NCBI GenBank assembly: GCA_013813345.1
Contig: JACCRW010000308.1
Span: forward strand, 1-5,172
Direction of reading: 5' to 3'
Length of the DNA stretch: 5,172 nucleotides
Source: Actinomycetota bacterium
GTDB taxonomy: Bacteria > Actinomycetota > Thermoleophilia > Gaiellales > Gaiellaceae
Part shown: one piece after another, positions 1 to 4,960 of the stretch
How positions within the stretch are numbered: the stretch's first letter is position 1
How the letters are laid out: every line of letters begins with the position of its first letter
Translations under genes and position numbers: made by a program
Notes under the pieces: model-generated
What the model was told of the DNA's origin: nothing
What the model saw: only the letters and a program-made list of their open reading frames with translations
The model's database searches: none

Positions 1-1
1 G

Positions 2-268
2 GAGCGCTGGTACGGGCGCACGGGTCGGCGCGTGCCGGAGCTCACGCTCGAAGGCTCGTTCGACGTGACGGACGCGCTCGTCCTCGACGACGTCTCGGAT
101 CTGGAGGGGCTGCGTGCGGCGCACGAGGCCGGGACTCCGGTCGTCGTCCTCGCCGACTCAGCCGACCGCGTGCAAGCTGCGCTCGCCCGGCCGGAGGTCG
201 CGTCGGTGCTCGTCCCGAGCGAGGAGCTGCTCGCGCTCGACCTGACGGAGCTGACGTACGGGAAATGA
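2..268 (+). CDS. 3' end of an unrecognised protein (5' partial)
   Basis: The frame is open from the first complete codon (base 2) to a TGA at 266-268, so the gene enters from the left and only its last 88 residues are here. A GTG at 32 could be an internal start, but codons upstream of it (reading ERWYGRTGRR) are also open, so I treat the gene as truncated by the window. The visible part is acidic and alternates short hydrophobic strands with helices: DALVLDD, then a helix, then TPVVVLAD, a helix, then VASVLVPSEEL. That pattern resembles the C-terminal half of a small alpha/beta domain such as a receiver-like fold, but I cannot assign a family. The stop codon overlaps the first base pairs of the palindrome at 267-293. 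It is probably a real gene because third positions are strongly G/C. Function unknown. Confidence 0.6.
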   Translation, partial: ERWYGRTGRRVPELTLEGSFDVTDALVLDDVSDLEGLRAAHEAGTPVVVLADSADRVQAALARPEVASVLVPSEELLALDLTELTYGK

Positions 269-293
269 GCTTGTGTTGAAACAACACAAGCTC
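267..293. repeat. Perfect palindrome, copy 1 (hairpin, 12-bp arms, AAA centre)
   Basis: Bases 267-278 pair perfectly with 282-293 around the centre AAA (279-281). The core arms are CTTGTGTTG and CAACACAAG. The element begins inside the TGA stop (266-268) of the upstream gene. It is AT-richer than its surroundings and has no T-tract on either strand. It could be the hairpin of a U-less terminator, a DNA operator, or one unit of a dispersed palindromic repeat. A near-identical copy lies at 352-376, which favours a repeat or a binding site over a one-off terminator. Confidence 0.85.
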
Positions 294-392
294 GACCTCG
301 CGCTCAGCGGCCCGCAATCGCTCTCCAGAAGCCGTTCCGAGGGACGAGACCCGCTTGTGTTGGAACAACACAAGCGCTCGTTCGCTCCGCCC
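269..392. other. 124-base intergenic spacer with the two palindromes
   Basis: This spacer separates the truncated upstream gene from the DUF1028 gene. Apart from the two palindromes it holds about 58 bases (294-351) of plain GC-rich sequence in which I find no strong inverted repeat, promoter hexamer or start with a Shine-Dalgarno. An in-frame extension of the DUF1028 gene back to GTG 273 or GTG 357 exists, but it would start translation inside a hairpin and add residues that do not fit the family. Confidence 0.6.
352..376. repeat. Perfect palindrome, copy 2 (hairpin, 11-bp arms, GAA centre)
   Basis: Bases 352-362 pair perfectly with 366-376 around the centre GAA (363-365). The core is identical to copy 1 except for one central base (A in copy 1, G in copy 2), with centres 84 bp apart. 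It lies 16 bases before the GTG start of the DUF1028 gene. A transcript entering that gene from upstream must cross it, so a role as a strong terminator on the plus strand is unlikely unless a promoter lies in the remaining 16 bases, where I see none. Confidence 0.85.
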
Positions 393-1205
393 GTGAGCAC
401 GTACTCGATCGTCGCCTGCGACCTCGACGCCGGCCAGTGGGGGGTCGCGGTGCAGTCGAAGTTCCTCGCCGTCGGCTCGGTGGTGCCGTGGGCCGAGCCG
501 CACGTCGGCGCTGTCGCGACTCAGGCCTACGCGAACCCGCGCTACGGCCCGGACGGGCTCGCACTGCTCCGCCAGGCGCTCGCCGCAGACGAGGTCGTGC
601 GTCGGCTGACCGAGGCGGACGACGAGCGCGAGAGCCGTCAGCTCGGAATCGTCGACGCCGAGGGCCGCGGTGCGAGCTTCACCGGCTCCGATTGCCACGA
701 CTGGGCCGGCGGACGCACGGGAGCCGGCTACGCGGCACAGGGGAACATCCTCGTCTCGGGCGAGACCGTCGACGCGCTCGCCGAGACGTTCGAGGCGTCG
801 TCCGAGCCGCTCGCAGAACGCCTGCTCGAGTGCTTGGCGGCGGCACAGGCCGCGGGCGGCGACCGGCGCGGCCAGCAGTCGGCCTCGCTGCTCGTCGTCG
901 AGCGGGACGGCGGCTACGCGAACCTCTCCGACTCCGTGGTCGACCTCCGCGTCGACGACCACGAGCGGCCGATCGAGGAGCTGCGGCGACTCTACGGCCT
1001 CCACGACGCGCTTTTCGGCAAGACGCCGCGCTCGGACTGGCTGCCGGTGGACGACGAGCTGCGCGCGGAGCTGAAGGAGCGCCTCAGCAGGCTCGGTTAC
1101 GACAACCTCGCCGCCTGGGCCGGAGTCGAGAACCTGGAGGAACGCGTCGACGGCGAGGACGCGATCGATCCTGTCGTGCTCGAGGCCCTTCGGAGGGAGA
1201 GTTGA
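393..1205 (+). CDS. DUF1028 family protein, predicted Ntn-hydrolase fold
   Basis: A 270-residue protein whose N-terminus is typical of DUF1028: STYSIVACDLDAGQWGVAVQ (2-21), then SKFLAVGSVVPWAEPHVGAVATQ (22-44), AYANPRYGPDGL (45-56), a TGSDCHDWAGGRTG block (97-110) and AQGNILV (115-121). The family is predicted to have an Ntn-hydrolase fold, and Ser2 or Thr3 after methionine removal would be the expected nucleophile. No substrate is established to my knowledge. The C-terminal third (about 200-270) is the acidic, helix-rich region often seen in longer members. I chose GTG 393 because it places the family motif at the very N-terminus, although no Shine-Dalgarno precedes it. No signal peptide or membrane helix is visible. 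The stop overlaps the TTG start of the cupin-TPR gene, so the two are probably co-translated. The family call is firm; the biochemical role is unknown. Confidence 0.9.
   Translation: MSTYSIVACDLDAGQWGVAVQSKFLAVGSVVPWAEPHVGAVATQAYANPRYGPDGLALLRQALAADEVVRRLTEADDERESRQLGIVDAEGRGASFTGSDCHDWAGGRTGAGYAAQGNILVSGETVDALAETFEASSEPLAERLLECLAAAQAAGGDRRGQQSASLLVVERDGGYANLSDSVVDLRVDDHERPIEELRRLYGLHDALFGKTPRSDWLPVDDELRAELKERLSRLGYDNLAAWAGVENLEERVDGEDAIDPVVLEALRRES
1192..1199 (+). promoter_or_regulatory. Shine-Dalgarno for the cupin-TPR gene
   Basis: GGAGGGAG lies 2 to 9 bases before the TTG at 1202, inside the last codons of the DUF1028 gene. It is the clearest ribosome binding site in the window, and it decides for TTG 1202 over the in-frame GTG at 1220. 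Confidence 0.7.
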
Positions 1206-1813
1206 AGGGCTGGGAGAGTGTGCTCCTGTCCGACCTCGAGTCGCTGAAGGGGCCGGGCACGCTGCGCTGGTCACCGGTGCGGCGCCGCTTCGGGATCACG
1301 GCATTCGGAATCAACGCGTACACGGCCGCCGAAGCCGGGCAGGACGTCGTCGAGGAGCACACCGAGGAGACGCTGCGACACGAAGAGCTCTACGTCGTCG
1401 TCGCCGGCCATGCGATGTTCTCGCTCGGCGACGAGGAGCTCGACGCGCCGGCGGGGACGATCGTCTTCCTTCGTGACCCAACGGTGAAGCGCGCGGCGAA
1501 GGCGGTCGAGCCGGGCACGACGGTGTTGGCGGTCGGCGGCGAGCCGGGGAGCCACGAGCCGTCGGAGTGGGAATCGTTCTTCGCTGCCTATGCCTACGCG
1601 GACGAGGGCGATCCGGGGCGCGGGCTCGCGGAGATCGAGGCCGCGCTCGCCGAGAAACCCGACAGCGCCGTCCTGCTGTACCACCTGGCCTGCATGAACG
1701 CGCGGCTCGGCCGGCTCGACGAGGCTCGAACGGCGCTCGACCGCGCTGTCGGGCTCGACCCGAAGTTCGCGAAATGGGCGGAGGACGACGACGACCTCGA
1801 GCCGCTGCGGTAG
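1202..1813 (+). CDS. Cupin domain plus TPR protein
   Basis: A 203-residue two-domain protein. Residues about 20-115 form a single cupin barrel: RRRFGITAFGINAYTAAEAG (28-47), VEEH (50-53) and RHEELYVVVAGHAMFSLGDE (59-78), then DAPAGTIVFLRDP (81-93). His53, His60 and Glu61/Glu62 are the likely metal-ligand positions by analogy with other cupins. Residues about 125-190 form a TPR-like helical pair (EWESFFAAYAYADEGDPGRG, then LLYHLACMNARLGRLDEART, then ALDRAVGLDPKFAKWAEDDD), a combination familiar from actinobacterial cupin proteins. The TTG at 1202 shares TTGA with the stop of the DUF1028 gene and has a good Shine-Dalgarno, which argues for translational coupling and joint function. No catalytic role can be assigned: the barrel may bind a small molecule or metal and the TPR a protein partner. 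It appears cytoplasmic, with no signal peptide. Confidence 0.85.
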   Translation: MKGWESVLLSDLESLKGPGTLRWSPVRRRFGITAFGINAYTAAEAGQDVVEEHTEETLRHEELYVVVAGHAMFSLGDEELDAPAGTIVFLRDPTVKRAAKAVEPGTTVLAVGGEPGSHEPSEWESFFAAYAYADEGDPGRGLAEIEAALAEKPDSAVLLYHLACMNARLGRLDEARTALDRAVGLDPKFAKWAEDDDDLEPLR

Positions 1814-1817
1814 GCGC

Positions 1818-1842
1818 CCGAATCGGCAGCGCGAGGATTCGG
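1818..1842 (+). terminator. Weak hairpin after the cupin-TPR gene
   Basis: CCGAATC (1818-1824) is complementary to GATTCGG (1836-1842), giving a 7-bp stem with an 11-base loop that starts five bases after the TAG stop. There is no T-tract. It sits where a terminator would be expected, between this gene and a separately promoted TPR gene, but a stem this short can arise by chance. Confidence 0.3.
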
Positions 1843-1871
1843 AGGCCGAGAAGCTGAGGCATGGAGCGCGT

Positions 1872-1877
1872 TATCGT
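1872..1877 (+). promoter_or_regulatory. -10-like element TATCGT, leaderless placement
   Basis: TATCGT fits the actinobacterial -10 pattern TANNNT and ends 6 bases before the GTG at 1884, so transcription would start at or next to the start codon. No Shine-Dalgarno precedes this GTG, which is consistent with a leaderless mRNA. No clear -35 is visible. The same arrangement occurs at both genes that diverge at 4930/4961. Confidence 0.5.
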
Positions 1878-1883
1878 CGAACG

Positions 1884-2354
1884 GTGCGGACCGCAGCGGA
1901 CCTTCCTCCGAACGTGCGAGATCTGGTAATCGCCGGTCGCGACGCGTGGCAGAATGAGGAGTACGAACACGCCCGAGCGTTGTTCGAACGGGTCCTTGAG
2001 CTCGCGCGAGCTGCAGGCGACAGGTTCGGCGAGTGCGCCGCATACCACTTCCTCGGAAACATCGCCTTCAACGAGTGCAGAGACGACGAGTCTCGCCGCC
2101 TCCACCTCGCTGCGTTGAAGATCGCTCGAGCCGAAGGGGACGAGCAGGGCATAGCGACCTCTCTCGGGAGTGTCGCGTACGTCGAAATCGCCGACGGTGA
2201 TCTCAAGGCCGCTCGTCGTCGGTACGACGCGGCGATCGACGCCTACGAGAAGGCCGGCATGTCCGAAGCCGCTCGCTCGTTGCGTGACAAGGCAGCAGAT
2301 CTGCTCGACGGTCGCGTGCGGCTCGAGGATCTCGTACTGCGGCGACCGGCCTAG
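1884..2354 (+). CDS. Small TPR-repeat protein
   Basis: A 156-residue, almost entirely helical protein with about three tetratricopeptide repeats: residues 17-50 (AGRDAWQNEEYEHARALFER region), 51-90 (AAYHFLGNIAFNECRDDESR, then LHLAALKIARAEGD) and 91-130 (SLGSVAYVEIADGDLKAARR, then YDAAIDAYEKAG), followed by a capping helix to about 142. The repeat length of near 40 and the A-x-G-D turns resemble the TPR_12 style common in large bacterial signalling proteins, but here no effector or DNA-binding domain is attached. A protein-protein scaffold is the reasonable inference; the partner is unknown. GTG 1884 is supported by a -10-like hexamer 6 bases upstream. Codons are less GC-biased than in neighbours (about 73% G/C at third positions by my hand count, with ATA, AGA, AGG and several CGA), hinting at a different origin or expression level. 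The stop overlaps that of the convergent gene. Confidence 0.8.
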   Translation: MRTAADLPPNVRDLVIAGRDAWQNEEYEHARALFERVLELARAAGDRFGECAAYHFLGNIAFNECRDDESRRLHLAALKIARAEGDEQGIATSLGSVAYVEIADGDLKAARRRYDAAIDAYEKAGMSEAARSLRDKAADLLDGRVRLEDLVLRRPA

Positions 2355-3085
2355 GCATCGCCGGGTAGCCGCAGGCCCCCGGCTCGCTCGCGCAGCTCCG
2401 CCGCGAAGTGGGAGAACTCGGGCTTCGCCGCGACGAGCACGATCCCGTGGGTGTCACCGACGAAAGACGAGATCAGCCCTTCGAGGCCGACCGCGAGCGC
2501 GAATGCCTTGTGGGCCTGCTCGCCGCCGAAGGGGACGAGCTGCTCGGGCTGCGCCGCGCCGCGGATCACGTCGCCGTAGGTGACGGCGCCCATCGAGACG
2601 TCGACAACGATCGGCTCGCCTTCGGGGTTCGGGAGCCCGATCGCGAGCGGGGTCGTGCCGACGAGCGGCTCGCCGCCGTCCGGGTGGGGCAGGCGAGCGG
2701 GAGAGGAAGCGGTCAGCGCCGCAACGAGGCCGGCCTCGGCAAGCCACCGCACCCAATAGCCGAGATGGCCGGTCGGGAATGCATCCGCGACCACGACCCG
2801 CACCGGCCACGGCCCCGCCTCGGAGAGCTCGGCGCAGATCTCTGCGAGCACGAGATAGCCGAGCGCCCCGCGCGACTCCCAGCGATCGAAGCCGGGAAGC
2901 GCGGACGCCTTGACCGGTCGCGCCGCCGGGTCGAGCTCCTGTGCCTCCAGCCACTCGATCCTGGCGTGGCCGTGGCCGAGCTTGCCGCGCCGCTCGGCGT
3001 CGTCGAAGTGCGCGAAGAGCGTCTCGACGTCGGCGGTGCCGAAGCCGAGCGCTGCAAGCCGGGTTCGGGCGTCTTCAGGCCGCAC
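2351..3085 (-). CDS. Divergent, compact Ldh2-family (malate/L-lactate dehydrogenase-like) oxidoreductase
   Basis: A 244-residue protein, against roughly 330-360 in usual members of the Ldh2 family (NAD(P)H-dependent 2-hydroxyacid dehydrogenases acting on malate, lactate, sulfolactate or ureidoglycolate). Family landmarks are in order: DDAERRGKLGHGHAR (28-42) in place of the usual D-x-RG-x-x-SHG block, AFPTGHLGYWVRWLAEAGLV (102-121) with His107 at the position of the N-x-x-HFG-x-x-GY motif, EPLVGTTPLAIGLP (139-152), VDVSMGAVTYGDV (161-173) and PFGGEQAHKAFALAVGLEGL (185-204). The segments between the last two blocks and at the C-terminus are short. Start GTG 3085 is forced by an in-frame TGA five codons upstream of it. 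It overlaps the end of the HAD gene by 11 bases, with only a G-rich stretch as ribosome site. Substrate unknown; it may not be an active dehydrogenase. Confidence 0.75.
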   Translation of the reverse strand: MRPEDARTRLAALGFGTADVETLFAHFDDAERRGKLGHGHARIEWLEAQELDPAARPVKASALPGFDRWESRGALGYLVLAEICAELSEAGPWPVRVVVADAFPTGHLGYWVRWLAEAGLVAALTASSPARLPHPDGGEPLVGTTPLAIGLPNPEGEPIVVDVSMGAVTYGDVIRGAAQPEQLVPFGGEQAHKAFALAVGLEGLISSFVGDTHGIVLVAAKPEFSHFAAELRERAGGLRLPGDA

Positions 3086-3869
3086 GGCCCCCGCTCAGAC
3101 AGCGATGCGCGGCCCAGACCGCGGCACCAGCACCGAGCGCGAGCGGGATCCCGACGAGCGCGGGCCACAGTCGCCGAACAACGGGGAAAGCGAGCTCGCT
3201 GAACTCGAGCACGGGCCAGCCGCGCTCCGCCGCAATCCGGCCGAGCTTCCGGTCGGGGTTGACGACGATGGGGTTGCCGACCGCTTCGAGGAAGGGCAGG
3301 TCGGTGTGGCTGTCCGAATACGCCGTCGAGGCGGCGAGGTCGATTGCCTCGCGCGCTGCGAGCTCCCGCACGGCAGCCGCCTTGCCCTCACCGTGACACG
3401 CACGTAGCGAGACGCCGGTGTAGACGCCGTCCTCGATCTCGCAGGTCGAGCCAAGCGCGCCGTGGAAGCCGAGCTCCCGCGCCAGCTCCTCGACGATCTC
3501 CTGCAGCGTCGCCGAGACGATGTAGACCGGCTCGCCGCGCTCCTTGTGGCGTTGGACGAGCTCGAGCGGATCGGAGTAGACGAGCGGCTTCAGCACCGGC
3601 TCCATCGCGCTCGCGACCATCCTCCGCAGATCGTCGACCCGGAAGCCCTCGAGAATCATCATCCCCTCCTCTGAGGCCTTGCGCACCGCCTCCGCGCTGA
3701 CGCCGCGGGCGACGAAGATCAGCTGCCACGCCGCCGCCTTCGCGAGCTGGCCGCGCCCAATCACCCCGTGCGCGCGGAACGAGCCGGCGAGCGCGAGCGC
3801 GCTCGAGCGCCGCAGGAGCGTCCGGTCGAGGTCGAAGAAGGCGACTGGGCGGCCGGCGCCCTCGCTCAC
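3075..3869 (-). CDS. HAD-superfamily subfamily IB hydrolase (SerB-like phosphatase) with C-terminal membrane helix
   Basis: A 264-residue protein with all four HAD motifs. Motif I is FFDLDRTLL (nucleophile Asp13, acid/base Asp15, Thr17), motif II IVSAT (Ser119), motif III Lys163 in GEGKAAAV, and motif IV YSDSHTDLP (Asp186, Asp190). The helical cap between motifs I and II is typical of class IB phosphatases (phosphoserine-phosphatase-like, TIGR01490 type). The true substrate is not predictable; phosphoserine or another small phosphomonoester is possible. Residues about 235-254 (PALVGIPLALGAGAAVWAA) are hydrophobic and could anchor the C-terminus in the membrane with the catalytic domain inside the cell. 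GTG 3869 is chosen because it overlaps the mrp stop (GTGA, 4 bases) and puts motif I near residue 13. No Shine-Dalgarno is visible, so reinitiation after mrp is likely. The family call is firm. Confidence 0.9.
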   Translation of the reverse strand: MSEGAGRPVAFFDLDRTLLRRSSALALAGSFRAHGVIGRGQLAKAAAWQLIFVARGVSAEAVRKASEEGMMILEGFRVDDLRRMVASAMEPVLKPLVYSDPLELVQRHKERGEPVYIVSATLQEIVEELARELGFHGALGSTCEIEDGVYTGVSLRACHGEGKAAAVRELAAREAIDLAASTAYSDSHTDLPFLEAVGNPIVVNPDRKLGRIAAERGWPVLEFSELAFPVVRRLWPALVGIPLALGAGAAVWAAHRCLSGGRAA

Positions 3870-4930
3870 GTGAGCAACGTCAGCGGCTTCTGGATCGCGC
3901 CCGGACGCGGCACCACCACGAGCTCGGCGATCGCGACGATCGCCTGCGCCGAGGCCGAATCGGGCCGCGACTCGACCACCGGCTCGCCCCGGTCGCCCGC
4001 CTCGCGGAGCTCGACGTCGAGCGGCACCGAGCCGAGGAACGGCGTCTCGAGTTGGCGCGCGAGCAGCTCGCCGCCCCCCGCTCCGAAGGTCTCGCCGGCC
4101 ATGTTCTCGACGACGCCGACCAAGCGCTGGCCGGTGCGCTGCGCCATCACGGCGGCGCGCGACGCGACCTCCTGGGCGAGCGGCTGCGGCGTCGTCACGA
4201 GCAGCACCTCGGCTCGTGGCAGGAGCTGGCCGAGCGAGATCGCCATGTCGCCGGTGCCGGGCGGCATGTCGATCACGATCACGTCGAGCTCGCCCCAGTG
4301 CACGTCCGAGAGGAACTGCTCGAGCGCGCGGTGCAGCATCGGCCCGCGCCACATCACGGGGCCGTTCTCGTCGAGGAAGTTGCCGATCGAGATGAACTTG
4401 AGCCGCCCGCGAACCGGCGGCACGATCATCTTGTCGACGACGATCGGCCGCTGGTTGATCCCGAGCAGGTGCGGAATCGAGTGGCCGTAGATGTCCGCGT
4501 CGATCAGGCCGACGGTCTTGCCCTGTGCGTCGAGCGCGGCGGCGAGGTTGACGGTGAGCGACGACTTACCGACCCCGCCCTTGCCGCTCGCGACCGCGAT
4601 CACCCGCGTGCGCGGATCGAGCGAGATCGACTTCTCGGGTCGGCCGCCGCGGAGGCGCGTCGAGAGCGCGGTCTTCTCCTCCGGGCTCATCACGTCGAAG
4701 CGGAGCTCGACCCGGCGAACGCCGGCGAGCGTGCCGACGTGCTCGGCGACCTGCTCCTGGAAGGAGTTGCGGAGCGGACAGCCGGCGACCGTCAGCGCGA
4801 TCGTCACCCTCACGTCGGGGCCGTCGATCTCGATCTCGCGCACCATCTCGAGCTCGGTGACCGGCTTCTGGAGCTCCGGATCGATCACGCGCTCGAGCGC
4901 CTTCAGGATCGCGTCGCGGTCGATGGCCAT
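3866..4930 (-). CDS. mrp: Mrp/ApbC/NBP35-family iron-sulfur cluster carrier ATPase
   Basis: A 354-residue cytoplasmic P-loop ATPase that in this family carries and delivers Fe-S clusters to apo-proteins. An N-terminal MIP18/DUF59 domain (about 5-80) has the IDPE signature (16-19) and Cys51 in VAGCPLRN. The ATPase follows: deviant Walker A VASGKGGVGKSS (113-124, with Lys117 and Lys122), LIDADIYGHSIPHLLG (142-157), MWRGPM (193-198), switch II IDMPPGTGDMA (220-230), TTPQPLA (246-252) and VENMAG (274-279). The Cys-x-x-Cys that follows ENM in E. coli Mrp is absent; the chain goes from VENMAG to FGAGGGE within a few residues. About 15 extra residues end the protein. ATG 4930 is chosen because MAIDRDAILK fits the family start and a -10-like TACCCT lies 6 bases upstream; a longer frame to 5137 would run through the divergent gene. 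It heads a unit with the HAD and Ldh2-like genes. Confidence 0.95.
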   Translation of the reverse strand: MAIDRDAILKALERVIDPELQKPVTELEMVREIEIDGPDVRVTIALTVAGCPLRNSFQEQVAEHVGTLAGVRRVELRFDVMSPEEKTALSTRLRGGRPEKSISLDPRTRVIAVASGKGGVGKSSLTVNLAAALDAQGKTVGLIDADIYGHSIPHLLGINQRPIVVDKMIVPPVRGRLKFISIGNFLDENGPVMWRGPMLHRALEQFLSDVHWGELDVIVIDMPPGTGDMAISLGQLLPRAEVLLVTTPQPLAQEVASRAAVMAQRTGQRLVGVVENMAGETFGAGGGELLARQLETPFLGSVPLDVELREAGDRGEPVVESRPDSASAQAIVAIAELVVVPRPGAIQKPLTLLT

Positions 4931-4936
4931 GCAAGG

Positions 4937-4942
4937 AGGGTA
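4937..4942 (-). promoter_or_regulatory. -10-like element TACCCT for mrp, leaderless placement
   Basis: Read on the minus strand, TACCCT (TANNNT) ends 6 bases before the mrp ATG. The upstream sequence on that strand lacks a Shine-Dalgarno and is in fact CCTCC-rich. This fits a leaderless transcript. No good -35 is visible. Confidence 0.5.
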
Positions 4943-4947
4943 GCCAG

Positions 4948-4953
4948 TACCGT
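4948..4953 (+). promoter_or_regulatory. -10-like element TACCGT for the MmcQ/YjbR gene, leaderless placement
   Basis: TACCGT (TANNNT) ends 7 bases before the ATG at 4961. It is separated by only 5 bases from the oppositely oriented hexamer of mrp, so polymerase could not occupy both at once. Confidence 0.45.
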
Positions 4954-4960
4954 CCTCGTC

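Noticed and set aside
273..392. Extended N-terminus of the DUF1028 gene from GTG 273 (or GTG 357)
   Set aside because: The added residues are encoded by the palindromes and spacer, and the family motif begins exactly after GTG 393.
384..398. GCTC/GAGC mini-hairpin around the DUF1028 start codon
   Set aside because: Only a 4-bp stem with a 7-base loop, expected by chance in GC-rich DNA.
42..1274. Long open frame on the minus strand (410 codons) across the DUF1028 gene
   Set aside because: It is antisense to a clear DUF1028 family protein, its translation is low-complexity Arg/Ala-rich without a recognisable domain, and long antisense frames are expected at this GC content.
1861..1929. Small open frame starting at ATG 1861 (22 codons)
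   Set aside because: It overlaps the TPR gene in another frame, is very short, and its translation shows no feature; the -10-like element inside it explains the region better.
2408..3202. Plus-strand open frame of 264 codons opposite the Ldh2-like gene
   Set aside because: It is antisense to a protein with ordered Ldh2 motifs and has no recognisable domain.
3870..4352. N-terminal extension of the HAD gene into the mrp region
   Set aside because: The added sequence is an Arg/Ala-rich shadow of mrp; HAD motif I is expected near the N-terminus, as obtained from GTG 3869.
3768..4490. Plus-strand open frame of 240 codons opposite mrp and the HAD gene
   Set aside because: Ser/Thr/Arg-rich shadow of well-supported minus-strand genes, with no domain.
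4933..4940. AAGGAGGG as a Shine-Dalgarno for the MmcQ/YjbR gene
   Set aside because: It lies 20 bases before the ATG at 4961, too far, and no closer in-frame start follows it.
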